A stretch of DNA of 27,228 nucleotides from Bacteriovoracaceae bacterium (GTDB taxonomy: Bacteria; Bdellovibrionota; UBA1018): assembly GCA_947500275.1 (NCBI GenBank), contig CANMSW010000004.1:1-27228 (forward strand). The letters are read 5' to 3'. Position 1 is the stretch's first letter; each line of letters opens with the position of its first letter. Made by a program: the position numbers and the translations under genes. Below are positions 8,214 through 16,620 of the stretch, piece after piece. Under the pieces are notes generated by a model, which saw only the letters and a program-made list of their open reading frames with translations, did not search any database and was not told where the DNA came from.

Positions 8214-9420
8214 TAAACCTTTCATGAAGCGGAAACGAACGGTTTCTTCAAGCCAGCCTGAAGATCCCACTTCGCCCGAATTGCGAAGCAAGGCCGAAGC
8301 TCGTCCAGTGGAAGCGGCTTCAGAGCGAAAAAAGACCGCTCGAACAAAAAAAACCGAAAAAACTGGGGCCCTAAAAAATCCGATCGTCCTGCCAGCCGAG
8401 AACGAGGAGGAGCAGACTGATGTGCTCCCGGCTGATCCGGACTCAGAAATTGAAGCCGAAATCGAAGCAGAAGAAGTCCGCGAGCCCTCGAGCCTCCTTC
8501 CTGCAGCCATCCATGGAGAAGTCGAACTTGCCGAGGAGGACCTGGGTCCTGGGCGCAGGGCGCTCTCCGTCACCGACCCTCTCCGACGCTACATGGAAGA
8601 AGTGAAGCGTTACCCGCTCCTTCCGCCCGAAGAGGAGTTCAAACTCGCTCGGCAGATGCGAGAGAATGGCAATCTGAACGCGGCAAAAGCTCTCGTTTCA
8701 GCCAATCTCAGACTCGTCGTCAAGATCGCTTACGAGTACCGCAGCTATACGACGAATCTGCTCGATTTGATCCAGGAAGGAAACGTGGGCCTCATGAAGG
8801 CAGTTTCCAAGTTCGACCCCACAAAAGGGGCTCGGTTGGGCTACTATGCGTCCTGGTGGATCCGCTCTTACATCCTCAAGTACCTGCTCGAAAATTTCCG
8901 ACTCGTCCGGCTCGGGACCACGCAGTCGCAAAAGAAGCTTTTTTACCATTTGATGCGAGAAAAAGAGCGCCTCGAGGCCCAGGGTCTCGTTGCAGCACCT
9001 AAATTGCTCGCCGACCGCTTGAACGTCCGGGAGAAAGACGTCATCGAAATGGAACAGCGCCTCTCTTATCAAGGAGGCGAAGTGTCTTTGGACACCCCAG
9101 TCGATTCGGGCGACGCGAACGAAGGGCGGTCACGGTCGCACATCGACCTTCTCGTGGATGACCACGAATTGGCGGCCGACCAGCTCGAGCGTGAACAGCT
9201 CCTAGGAATTCTCTCCGAAAGGCTCCCGGAGTTCGCAGCAACTCTGAATGACCGTGAGAAACACATTTTCCACGACCGCCTCCTGGCCGAGGAACCCAAG
9301 ACCCTCCAGGAAATAGCGGACGTCTATGGACTTACGCGGGAGCGCGCCCGGCAAATCGAGGCCCGGATGATCGAGAAGTTGAGAGCGTTTCTGAAAAAAG
9401 ACCTGGGGGACCTCTCCTGA
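8203..9420 (+). CDS. rpoH: RpoH-like (sigma-32 type) sigma-70 family factor
   Basis: This 405-residue protein directs RNA polymerase to a promoter subset, most likely heat-shock or stress genes. Region 1.2 starts at PLRRYMEEVKRYPLL (~126). Region 2 is clear (NLRLVVKIAYEYR, LLDLIQEGNVGLMKAVSKFDP, YYASWWIRSYI). An RpoH-box-like TQSQKKLFYHL (~240-250) follows region 2.4. Regions 4.1/4.2 end in LQEIADVYGLTRERARQIEARMIEKLR. Classical RpoH has ~285 residues; here ~125 highly charged, low-complexity residues (basic, then Glu-rich) precede region 1.2. The start is uncertain: TTG 8203 has a perfect AGGAGGT but 15 nt away, while ATG 8224 has no ribosome binding site. The symbol is assigned by the RpoH box; a related myxobacterial-type alternative factor is possible. 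Confidence 0.85.
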   Translation: MSIVKPFMKRKRTVSSSQPEDPTSPELRSKAEARPVEAASERKKTARTKKTEKTGALKNPIVLPAENEEEQTDVLPADPDSEIEAEIEAEEVREPSSLLPAAIHGEVELAEEDLGPGRRALSVTDPLRRYMEEVKRYPLLPPEEEFKLARQMRENGNLNAAKALVSANLRLVVKIAYEYRSYTTNLLDLIQEGNVGLMKAVSKFDPTKGARLGYYASWWIRSYILKYLLENFRLVRLGTTQSQKKLFYHLMREKERLEAQGLVAAPKLLADRLNVREKDVIEMEQRLSYQGGEVSLDTPVDSGDANEGRSRSHIDLLVDDHELAADQLEREQLLGILSERLPEFAATLNDREKHIFHDRLLAEEPKTLQEIADVYGLTRERARQIEARMIEKLRAFLKKDLGDLS

Positions 9421-9455
9421 TTCGCTGTTCTGAGAGAAAGTCTGTGAGATCAGGC

Positions 9456-9485
9456 TTGCGTCCGGAAAGGCGTGCGTGCTAATCC
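9456..9485 (+). promoter_or_regulatory. Candidate rpsO promoter
   Basis: TTGCGT (9456-9461) and TAATCC (9480-9485) with an 18-bp spacer lie ~115 bp before rpsO. The match to sigma-70 consensus is only fair. The remaining leader could carry S15 autoregulation, but no specific structure is claimed. Confidence 0.3.
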
Positions 9486-9599
9486 CCGACGAACAATCGA
9501 AACAGACGAGAACCTAAGGGTCCGAAGGTACCAATCGTCATGTGCAGGGAACTTTAGCCCAGCACCCCATCGGCCCCAAATCTTGTGCAGGAAGAAGCA

Positions 9600-9878
9600 A
9601 TGGCAGGAAAAACCGAAATTAAAGCTAAAACGGCAGAAATCGTGAAGAAGTTCGGGGCAGCTTCGACGGACACGGGTAGCACCGAAGTTCAAGTCGCACT
9701 GATCACCCAGCGGATCAACGATCTGACCGGACATTTCAAAACCAACGCAAAAGACCACGCTGGTCGCCGCGGCTTGCTTAAGCTCGTCGGACAGCGCCGT
9801 AGCTTGCTGTCCTACCTCAAGGACAAAGATCATGCTCGCTACAGCAAGCTGATCCAAGCCCTGGATCTTCGTAAGTAA
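9600..9878 (+). CDS. rpsO: 30S ribosomal protein S15
   Basis: This 92-residue protein is only slightly longer than the typical ~89-residue S15. S15 binds the 16S rRNA central domain early in assembly of the small subunit. Hallmarks include [20 protein letters not shown], the [21 protein letters not shown] segment with the rRNA-contacting residues, and the C-terminal [13 protein letters not shown] 9600 is preferred over an in-frame TTG at 9585 because AGGA sits 7-8 nt before it and the N-terminus AGKTEIKAK suits the family. It is followed by a strong terminator and, after 400 bp, by pnp. The rpsO-pnp order is conserved in many bacteria, but here the two appear to be separately transcribed at least in part. 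Confidence 0.98.
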   Translation: MAGKTEIKAKTAEIVKKFGAASTDTGSTEVQVALITQRINDLTGHFKTNAKDHAGRRGLLKLVGQRRSLLSYLKDKDHARYSKLIQALDLRK

Positions 9879-9891
9879 ATTTCGAACTAAG

Positions 9892-9932
9892 ACCGGGCGC
9901 CCAGCCACAAGCGGGGCGCCCGGTTTTGTTTT
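9892..9932 (+). terminator. Strong Rho-independent terminator after rpsO
   Basis: CCGGGCGCCC (9893-9902) pairs perfectly with GGGCGCCCGG (9914-9923). An extra A-T pair gives 11 bp with an 11-nt loop, followed by TTTTGTTTT. It should separate rpsO from most pnp transcription. Confidence 0.92.
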
Positions 9933-10225
9933 AGGGCCCAAAGCTAGGCGGGTTCAGGTCCCCAAAGAACCAGCTTTTCGACGAATCCTTGGACGGGACT
10001 CTTGATCAATCCCGAGCCAACCGGATCCAAATTAAGCTGTCGGTCGATCCCCCACCCTGGCCCCCCTGTTTGATCGGAATTGTGAATTCCAGGCTTGCAG
10101 GATCGGCCCAAAAACACGAACTTTTCAATCACGAGAAAAAGAAGTCTGAAACAACCCGAGTGGGTTGAGTCGGCAAAGGCGTTGCTCAGTCCATGTAGGA
10201 CCGAGGCCAACACTAGGCCCCTCGC
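9933..10225. other. Intergenic DNA upstream of the pnp leader
   Basis: About 290 bp hold no convincing gene. A minus-strand frame (9944-10276) has no motif and runs through the leader hairpin. Small palindromes are present (GGAATT/AATTCC near 10076; CAACCC/GGGTTG at 10152-10167). The pnp promoter should be in this stretch, but I cannot point to a good -35/-10 pair. Confidence 0.5.
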
Positions 10226-10291
10226 TCGCCCCTTTAGGTTCAGCCGAGCAACTGAGTTACTTAGATGCTCAAGCAAGACCTAAAAGGGCGA
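10226..10291 (+). promoter_or_regulatory. Long hairpin in the pnp leader (RNase III-type autoregulation candidate)
   Basis: Bases 10226-10240 pair with 10277-10291 over 15 positions with one C-A mismatch and one G-U pair. A second 5-bp stem (GAGCA 10246-10250 with TGCTC 10266-10270) stacks inside. In E. coli the pnp leader forms a long hairpin that RNase III cuts, after which PNPase represses its own mRNA. The position and shape here match that design, but function is inference. Confidence 0.6.
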
Positions 10292-10302
10292 TCCCCACTC
10301 AA

Positions 10303-10330
10303 AGCCCGCTTAAGATAGCGGGTTCAGGAG
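10303..10330 (+). promoter_or_regulatory. Hairpin abutting the pnp ribosome binding site
   Basis: AGCCCGCT (10303-10310) pairs with AGCGGGTT (10317-10324), 8 pairs including one G-U, with a 6-nt loop. AGGAG (10326-10330), the pnp ribosome binding site, begins one base after the stem and 8 nt before the ATG. Confidence 0.55.
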
Positions 10331-10338
10331 AACGATTC

Positions 10339-12606
10339 ATGTTCAACATTCATAGCGTTACCGGAGAATTGGGTGGAAAACCCATCTCCATCGAAACTGG
10401 GAAAATGGCGAAACAGGCTGATGGAGCAGTCCTCGTTTCCTACGGAGACACCCGCGTACTCGTAACTGCCGTTTCTTCCCATGAGCCTCGCGTAGGCGCA
10501 GATTTCTTCCCCCTGACTGTGGAATTCGCAGAGCGCTTTTATGCGGCTGGAAAAATCCCTGGCAGCTTCCACAAGCGTGAAGGTCGCCCAACCCTCGAGG
10601 CGACTCTGTCGGCTCGAATGATTGACCGCCCAATCCGCCCACTTTTCCCAGAGGGCTATTTCTACGACACGCAAGTCGTCGCAACGGTCCTCTCGGTTGA
10701 TCCTGAAGCAGACGTCGATATGGCTGCGGCCCTCGGCGCTTCGGCAGCCCTCCACATTTCCGATATCCCATTCAACGGTCCAACCGCGGCCTGCCGCGTT
10801 GGTCGCATCGGTGGCCAGTACGTCGTGAACCCAACCTGGTCGCAAATCGACAAGGGTGAGACCGACATGGAAATCCTGATCGCAGGAACTGCCAATGCCA
10901 TAATGATGGTTGAAGGTGGCGCCCGCGAAATTCCGGAAGCGGAAGTTCTCGATGCGATCCTTCTCGGACACCGCGAAATCCAAAAGATGGTGAAGATGGT
11001 GGATGACCTTCGCGCAAAGTGCGGCAAAACAAAGCGCACTTTCACCGCAGCGGCAGTCGACACCTCACTCAAGGCGAAAGTCGAAAAACTTGGAACCGAA
11101 GGCCTCATGAAGGCACTTCGCACCAAGGAAAAAGCAGCACGTTACGACCTCGTGGACGCGACCAAGAAGGCGACCCTCGAAGCGATCGTCACTGCCGACA
11201 TGAAAGAAAAAGACTCTAAAGCGGCAGACAAGCTTGAAAAAGAAGCCAAAGGGGCCTTCGAGCTGCTTCAGTACAATCTGATGCGCCAAATGATCTTGAA
11301 AGATCAGATTCGCATCGACGGCCGCGATTCGAAAACGATTCGCCAAATCGAAGTCGAAGCCGGTCTTCTTCCTCGCGTGCATGGAAGCTCACTCTTCACG
11401 CGCGGTGAGACGCAAGTCATGGCTGCTGTGACTCTGGGCACTTCGGACGACGAACAAATCGTCGATACGATGTTCCAGAACAGCATGCGCAAGTTCATGC
11501 TCCACTACAATTTCCCACCGTACAGCGTGGGTGAAACTGGACGTATGGGTGGGCAATCCCGCCGCGAACTCGGACACGGCGCCTTGGCCGAACGTTCGGT
11601 CAAAGCGATGATGCCCGCTTACGAAAAATTCCCGTACACCGTGCGGATCGTTTGCGAGACGCTCGAATCAAACGGCTCGTCTTCGATGGGCTCGGTTTGC
11701 TCGTCTTCGATGGCATTGATGGACGCAGGCGTACCTTACGCAAAACCAGTCGCTGGGATTGCTATGGGTCTCATCAAAGAAGGCAACGATGTTGCCATCT
11801 TGTCGGACATCCTGGGTGACGAAGATCACTTGGGCGATATGGACTTCAAAGTTGCAGGGACCGCTGAAGGCATAACCGGCATCCAAATGGATATCAAAAT
11901 TGAAGGCGTCAACGAGTCGATCATGCGCACTGCGCTTGCTCAAGCTCGTGAAGGCCGACTTCATATTTTGGGACAAATGGCGAAGGCGATCCAAGCGCCT
12001 CGCGACCATATGTCTGCATTCGCGCCACGCATCACCACGATCAGTGTTCCAGTCGACAAAATCCGCGAAGTCATCGGCTCCGGCGGAAAAGTGATTCGTG
12101 ATATCGTTGCCCAAACTGGCTGCAAAATTGACATCAGTGACGATGGTAAAATCAATATCGCGTCGAATGACGGTGCGGCGGCTCAAAAGGCAATCGACAT
12201 CATCAAAGGAATCGTTGCTGAAGTGGAAGTCGGCAAGACCTACAAAGGCATCGTAAAGAAAATTGTCGAGTTCGGCGCATTCGTTGGAGTGATGCCAAAC
12301 CAAGACGGACTCCTTCATATTTCGGAGATCGCTCACGAGCGCGTAAACGTGGTGACGGACTTCTTGAAGGAAGGCGATGAAATTGAAGTGAAAGTCATCG
12401 ACGTGGACAAGGCCGGGAAGATTCGCCTTTCCCGCAAAGCGCTCCTCCCAATGCCAGAAGGCATGCAGGCGCGCCCAAGCGGCGGTGGCGGTGGCGATCG
12501 CGGTGGTCCTCGTGGCAACGGCGGCGGTGGAAGCCGTGGACCAGGCGGCCCTCGTGGCGATCGCCCTCGCGGTCCAGCTCCCACTCAGGGCGGCCGCGAA
12601 GGCTAA
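10339..12606 (+). CDS. pnp: Polyribonucleotide nucleotidyltransferase (PNPase)
   Basis: This 755-residue protein is a phosphorolytic 3'-5' exoribonuclease, normally a trimer and often part of an RNA degradosome. In order it has a first RNase PH domain (TRVLVTAVSS, FFPLTVEFAERFYAAGKIPGSF, RMIDRPIRPLFP), a helical linker, a second RNase PH domain (RTKE... then IRIDGRDSKTIRQIEVE, GSSLFTRGETQ), a KH domain (GSGGK near residue 579) and an S1 domain (~631-700, EFGAFVGVMPNQDGLLHISEI). The last ~45 residues are a Gly/Arg-rich tail with RGG-like repeats, not present in E. coli PNPase and likely to add RNA or protein contacts. ATG 10339 has AGGAG at 8 nt. An in-frame upstream extension to 10165 is the leader hairpin region and is rejected. 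Confidence 0.98.
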   Translation: MFNIHSVTGELGGKPISIETGKMAKQADGAVLVSYGDTRVLVTAVSSHEPRVGADFFPLTVEFAERFYAAGKIPGSFHKREGRPTLEATLSARMIDRPIRPLFPEGYFYDTQVVATVLSVDPEADVDMAAALGASAALHISDIPFNGPTAACRVGRIGGQYVVNPTWSQIDKGETDMEILIAGTANAIMMVEGGAREIPEAEVLDAILLGHREIQKMVKMVDDLRAKCGKTKRTFTAAAVDTSLKAKVEKLGTEGLMKALRTKEKAARYDLVDATKKATLEAIVTADMKEKDSKAADKLEKEAKGAFELLQYNLMRQMILKDQIRIDGRDSKTIRQIEVEAGLLPRVHGSSLFTRGETQVMAAVTLGTSDDEQIVDTMFQNSMRKFMLHYNFPPYSVGETGRMGGQSRRELGHGALAERSVKAMMPAYEKFPYTVRIVCETLESNGSSSMGSVCSSSMALMDAGVPYAKPVAGIAMGLIKEGNDVAILSDILGDEDHLGDMDFKVAGTAEGITGIQMDIKIEGVNESIMRTALAQAREGRLHILGQMAKAIQAPRDHMSAFAPRITTISVPVDKIREVIGSGGKVIRDIVAQTGCKIDISDDGKINIASNDGAAAQKAIDIIKGIVAEVEVGKTYKGIVKKIVEFGAFVGVMPNQDGLLHISEIAHERVNVVTDFLKEGDEIEVKVIDVDKAGKIRLSRKALLPMPEGMQARPSGGGGGDRGGPRGNGGGGSRGPGGPRGDRPRGPAPTQGGREG

Positions 12607-12637
12607 TCCCTCAGTTTAAGGCAGCTTAAATCGGTTC

Positions 12638-12679
12638 AAAAAGGCTTGGAGTCCCATAGGGTTCCAGGCCTTTTTCTAT
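12638..12679 (+). terminator. Rho-independent terminator after pnp
   Basis: Bases 12638-12650 pair with 12663-12675 over 13 positions (one G-U) around a 12-nt loop. The right arm runs into TTTTTCTATT and the left arm begins with AAAAA. Confidence 0.88.
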
Positions 12680-12921
12680 TGGAACACTCAATTCTCAAAC
12701 GAATCGCTTGAAATAATAGAACAAATAAGTGGACGTATATTTCAAGCTTTGATAAAGACGCGTCGCGTTATATGCAACACTCGGTCGCCTCCGCAAAAAG
12801 AGTCGCCCTAGCCTGCGAGTCAGACGCAAACTCCACTGAAGCCGGCCCCCCCGGTGAAAATGGAGAAAACTGAAGAACCCCGTCTGCCCAGAGGCCGACA
12901 CTTGAAGAAGGAGCCCCAACC
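12680..12921. other. Intergenic region and leader of the 12922 gene
   Basis: After the pnp terminator, about 240 bp contain no gene. The first 100 bp are AT-rich (TTGAAATAATAG, TTGATAAAG, TTATATG near 12770) and probably hold a promoter, but no pair has a normal spacer. The last 100 bp would be an untranslated leader ending in AAGGAG, 8 nt before the ATG. Confidence 0.45.
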
Positions 12922-13908
12922 ATGGTCCGAAGTCAAAAACCCGCAAAACCTTCCAAAGTCACTTTGGCCATGACTGCGATCACCGCTTTGACCCTGGCCG
13001 GCGTCGCTCATGCTCAGGACTCAACCAGTACCGTTCTCCCCGCAGGCACCCCAAAAGGTACGGTCCCAAGCCCCGGACAAAAAATTAACCGACTCCCCCC
13101 AAACCAGCAGCCGGCAACAGTACGCGCAAAGCCATCAACGACGTCTTCAAGCACGACTGGGACTTCGACCGCTACAGTTTCGACGACTTCAAGCATCTTG
13201 AGTAATATCTCTTCCTACTATTCGGGAACCTATGCCGGTTCATCGATCGTCAACCCACTCGCCTCAACGTTTCCAGATACCGCTACCGACAGCCCCACGA
13301 GCGCCGCAGGCGTCCAACTCTCCCACCAGGTCGGAGTCGGGTACCGCCTAAACGAAAGAGTGCGCTTTGGAATCGCTGGAGGCATCACCCAAACTTCCTC
13401 TGTAGGCGCAGTGATCGATGACCCACAGATCAGAGCGTCTCTGGGCAGCCTCGTAAAAGCCGGACCCTTGAGCGTCGCCGGGGAAGCCCGATACTACATT
13501 CCTGCATCAACCTTCTCTCAGTCCATCGGGTCGATGGGTGCAATCCAGCTTCGTCAGAACCTAAACCTCGCTTTTGCTAAGTCACGTTTTTCGGCTAGCA
13601 TGCTCCTGAAAGAGACGACCAAGATCCTGCCAACCTACAAGAACCAGGTTACCGTATCGGGCTACGCAGGACCTCAGCTTGCGTACCAGCTGAACCCTAA
13701 AGTTCAACTCTGGGCATTGTTAGAAACCTCGGCAGCCCACATTTCGGGAACGGGCCTGACTGCTTCCGTCGATGATTTCGAGCCAGGTGTGAGCTGGGAT
13801 ATTCTCCCAAATTTGACCTTCACTCCTTACTTGGACCTCAAAATTGCAACCGGAATGACGTTGAATACAACGTCTGTAAACGCAAACTTGACCTGGAGCT
13901 TCCTCTAA
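12922..13908 (+). CDS. Exported beta-barrel-like protein with Ser/Thr-rich linker
   Basis: This is a 328-residue protein. A basic N-terminus and hydrophobic core (LAMTAITALTLAGVAHA, cleavage near residue 31) form a signal peptide. Residues ~32-115 are low-complexity Ser/Thr/Pro (TTSSSTTGTSTATVSTTSS), suggesting a flexible periplasmic or surface segment. From ~125 to the end, about ten amphipathic strands alternate with polar turns (VGVGYRLNERVRFGIAGGI, LSVAGEARYYI, TVSGYAGPQLAYQL, LTFTPYLDLKIAT), closing with NANLTWSFL. This resembles a small outer-membrane barrel, although the last residue is Leu rather than the usual Phe. The phrase YRLNERV also appears, as YGLNERV, in the exported protein at 4048, so the two may be distant relatives. 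The exact family is not recognised. Confidence 0.75.
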   Translation: MVRSQKPAKPSKVTLAMTAITALTLAGVAHAQDSTSTVLPAGTPKGTVPSPGQKINRLPPNQQPATVRAKPSTTSSSTTGTSTATVSTTSSILSNISSYYSGTYAGSSIVNPLASTFPDTATDSPTSAAGVQLSHQVGVGYRLNERVRFGIAGGITQTSSVGAVIDDPQIRASLGSLVKAGPLSVAGEARYYIPASTFSQSIGSMGAIQLRQNLNLAFAKSRFSASMLLKETTKILPTYKNQVTVSGYAGPQLAYQLNPKVQLWALLETSAAHISGTGLTASVDDFEPGVSWDILPNLTFTPYLDLKIATGMTLNTTSVNANLTWSFL

Positions 13909-13976
13909 TCCGAGGAGTCACCTGTTAAGACAACAGTCCCGAAGCTCTCAAGACAGACCTCGACGACTGGATGAAT

Positions 13977-14020
13977 GAGCCCCTGTGTAGCGAACGCGCC
14001 GCAGGGGCTCTTTTTATTTT
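13977..14020 (+). terminator. Rho-independent terminator after the 12922 gene
   Basis: GAGCCCCTG (13977-13985) pairs perfectly with CAGGGGCTC (14002-14010) around a 16-nt loop, followed directly by TTTTTATTTT. Confidence 0.9.
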
Positions 14021-14095
14021 AATTATGAAAACTGGACGTCAACTTGCTCCTGGGCTGGTCGCTATTTGCGAAACTCAACCCAACGGAGCTTGTCC

Positions 14096-15004
14096 ATGCG
14101 TTTGCCGAACTGGTGCATTCCCTCAAATAAAAACTCGGGACTCAGCAATTCGTTCTTCTTGACGACTTTGAGTCTCTGCGTTTTCGCCCTCACCGCGCCG
14201 AGTGAAGCAGTGGGGGCCACCTTAAAGACCGAGAATGAAGGCACGGTAGACGGTCAAAACGAGTCAACCTGGCAAGCCCCTAGCCCATCCTGGTGGTTCA
14301 ACCAGTACTCGCTCCTGCAGGGCCCATCTTTAACCAATCCGAATCCCTATCAACCGGATGTGCGAGGCGATCCCGACCTTTCACGGCCGGTCGCACTGAA
14401 GAACTTCAGTACTGTGGGATGGGAAACACCGGATCGACGGGGTTTCGCAGGTACCTTTTCTTGGGCTGCTCTAGCAGGCGAACAAGCGGGCCTCGCCTTG
14501 AGGGACCCCTCCATTCGAGCCTATGACTCGGCACTCGTCGAAAATGATGTCCTCGACTGGTACGGAGATGTTCGACTGCACCTCGGTTTAGGTCCCGAAT
14601 CCCGTCTTTTAGGGCGTGATTTTAGCCTCCAAACTTTTCACTCAGTCAGCTTCAGGGACCGCAGCTTTCCGCTCTGGGCTGGAGTCTGGGCCTCGATCAA
14701 GCTCAGCCGTTATAACAGCGATGGAAACGTCCCGCTCTGGGAGTTCTATATCGCACCCAACCTCCACTGGGCCTCCTCGTCTTCTCTTACGTTTTCATTG
14801 TCAGTCGAAGAAAACGCAGGAATCTGGAAGGACCTGAACTCACCCGACTACTTCCGCTCGGACCCTTGGTACGCCGAGGCAAGCCTAGAGTGGCAGGTCA
14901 GCCCAAGCGTCGAGGTGTCCCCGAGCCTTTCCGTACCGCTCGAGGGTTCCATTAGTTTCAATAGCTTGTCCGGAAGCTTAGGCTTGAGTTGGACGCTTCA
15001 GTAA
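14096..15004 (+). CDS. Exported barrel-like protein, unknown function
   Basis: This is a 302-residue protein. The signal peptide has a long polar n-region, then SFFLTTLSLCVFALTAPSEAVGA (cleavage near residue 41). The mature part is rich in Trp, Tyr and Ser and made of amphipathic strands (WYGDVRLHLGLG, FSLQTFHSVSFRDRSF, WAGVWASIKLSRY, LWEFYIAPNLHWASSSSLTFSLSVEENAG, WYAEASLEWQVSPSVEVSPSLSVPL, SLGLSWTLQ). This is the look of an outer-membrane barrel. A TTG at 14066 is in frame, but ATG 14096 has GGAG 7 nt before it and gives the cleaner signal peptide. It lies directly upstream of the di-heme cytochrome gene and may share its transcript. No family is recognised. Confidence 0.75.
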   Translation: MRLPNWCIPSNKNSGLSNSFFLTTLSLCVFALTAPSEAVGATLKTENEGTVDGQNESTWQAPSPSWWFNQYSLLQGPSLTNPNPYQPDVRGDPDLSRPVALKNFSTVGWETPDRRGFAGTFSWAALAGEQAGLALRDPSIRAYDSALVENDVLDWYGDVRLHLGLGPESRLLGRDFSLQTFHSVSFRDRSFPLWAGVWASIKLSRYNSDGNVPLWEFYIAPNLHWASSSSLTFSLSVEENAGIWKDLNSPDYFRSDPWYAEASLEWQVSPSVEVSPSLSVPLEGSISFNSLSGSLGLSWTLQ

Positions 15005-15114
15005 CCCGGAAGAAGCCTGCTCTCTTCAAAGATGACTAATTGCATTACTACTCCGTGGGCACACTGCTCATTTTTTGCTTTTCGAAACTCACTGAACCAA
15101 GCAGTTTTACGCCC

Positions 15115-16431
15115 GTGAATTTTCTTTTTGTCCTCATCCCCCTCCTCATCTGCTCGCCCCTCGCCAGTGCGGGGCAATCGAGCGCGTTTCAAAACCCAGA
15201 TCCGCACTGGGGCGCCCAGTTTTTTCGTGAGAAACGATTTTCTTTTGATCACTCCACCGGTTGCATCAGTTGCCATGCGCCCGAGTTCGCCTTTGCGGAT
15301 GGCCGCAGAAAGAGTCCTGTCCCTCGCCGCACCGAAGATTCCGTTTCAACCACCCTGCGCAATTCGCCGGGGCTTCTCGACGCCCAAATACTACCTGCCC
15401 AACATTGGGACGGCGAGTTCGTCGATCCGACTGAGCTCGTGATGCGCGGACTCACGGGTAGAAACTTCGGGTGGTTACCGCATGAAGCCGATGTTGCCCA
15501 AGAGCGCGTCTTCCAAGTAGTGACCCGATCAAAGAGCTACGCAGCCTGGATTCAGAAACAGCCCAAACGAGACCGCGCTGCTCTGCTCAAAAACGTCAGT
15601 AGCGATATCAGCTCATACCTCAAGACTCTACGCATGAAGCGCGATCCGAAAGGGGATTTCAGCGGAAGTGCTTACGACCGTTTTCTCCATTTGAATCACC
15701 TACCGAAGAGCCCGCACGCGAATGAAAGCCGCTTAAGCTATATCAATAGACTTTCCTCAGCGATTTTCACTCTCGAATCTCCTCAGTGGATCTTGGATAG
15801 CTCCCCATCGGCCGGATTCTCATCCAGGGAACTCGCAGGGCTGCGGACCTTTCTCGATCGCGCATCGGCAAACTGCGTCGCGTGTCATGAGCCTCCCGAA
15901 TTTACGGACCATCTCTTTCACAATGTCGGCGTATCCCAGACCGAGTACGACAGCCTGCACGGAATCGATGCCATGCGCGACTTCACGACGCCGAGTTTTG
16001 CGAGCCTGCTGGGAACGACTCCACCTCCGGCTCTCACCGCTGAACACGATCATCGAGACTATGCGGATCTAGGCGCTTGGCATGTGTTGAGTCAGTTCGC
16101 CGCAAAAGGCCGCGAAATCCCTACATTCTGGCGTGACCTTCTTTGCAAACTGCACTCAAACTGCGGGCAGTCTGAAATGGAAGCGACGGCGTGGGCTTCT
16201 TTCAAAACCCCGACTTTAAGAAATATCAGTCGAACAGCGCCCTATTTCCATAACGGTCAGGCGGCGACGCTCGAAGACGTCGTTCGATTTTATCGTAGAA
16301 GCGGCGCGCTCGCTGCGATGGGTAGAATTCGAAATGCCGATCCTGAGCTAGTGCCCGTCCGAATGGAAACGGGCCGCATTGACGATCTCGCTGCGTTTTT
16401 ACGTGGACTCGAAGAGCCTGCGGAAGAGTGA
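15115..16431 (+). CDS. Di-heme cytochrome c peroxidase/MauG-family protein
   Basis: This is a periplasmic di-heme protein of the CcpA/MauG superfamily. It has a signal peptide ([18 protein letters not shown]) and two c-type heme sites: CISCH at residues 50-54, with FSFDHSTG before it and [10 protein letters not shown] after, and CVACH at ~254-258. The family's C-terminal block [20 protein letters not shown] with LEDVVRFY is present. Such proteins reduce H2O2 or perform other two-electron oxidations with a bis-heme centre. Compared with typical CCPs, residues 300-360 between heme 2 and the C-terminal block are long. The frame opens at TTG 15040; GTG 15115 is chosen because the signal peptide starts there, but neither start has a good ribosome binding site. 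It follows an exported barrel protein by ~110 bp. Confidence 0.88.
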   Translation: MNFLFVLIPLLICSPLASAGQSSAFQNPDPHWGAQFFREKRFSFDHSTGCISCHAPEFAFADGRRKSPVPRRTEDSVSTTLRNSPGLLDAQILPAQHWDGEFVDPTELVMRGLTGRNFGWLPHEADVAQERVFQVVTRSKSYAAWIQKQPKRDRAALLKNVSSDISSYLKTLRMKRDPKGDFSGSAYDRFLHLNHLPKSPHANESRLSYINRLSSAIFTLESPQWILDSSPSAGFSSRELAGLRTFLDRASANCVACHEPPEFTDHLFHNVGVSQTEYDSLHGIDAMRDFTTPSFASLLGTTPPPALTAEHDHRDYADLGAWHVLSQFAAKGREIPTFWRDLLCKLHSNCGQSEMEATAWASFKTPTLRNISRTAPYFHNGQAATLEDVVRFYRRSGALAAMGRIRNADPELVPVRMETGRIDDLAAFLRGLEEPAEE

Positions 16432-16620
16432 TACAAACGACCTCTTGCGCAACTCGGTCTATTCGATATCGCCAATGATATGACGCTACGGCCCACCCGA
16501 TGCCAGACTTCGGCTTGCCGCACCCTCGGAAAGAGACTGCAGGACCGATAAATCCGTGATTCAATGAGAAGGGAAACTTCTTGTCGGAAAACGATGACTC
16601 ACGCCCACGGAAGATCATGA

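Noticed and set aside
9416..9454. Terminator after the sigma-factor gene (CCTGAT/ATCAGG)
   Set aside because: Only 6 bp, a 27-nt loop and no T-run.
9944..10276. Minus-strand 110-codon open frame between rpsO and pnp
   Set aside because: No recognisable motif, poor start context, and it runs through the pnp leader hairpin.
10165..10338. N-terminal extension of PNPase
   Set aside because: In frame, but the extension is the structured leader; ATG 10339 has a proper ribosome binding site and gives the standard PNPase N-terminus.
16226..16618. Minus-strand open frame antisense to the cytochrome gene end
   Set aside because: Shadow of the conserved C-terminal block of the di-heme protein; no independent signal.
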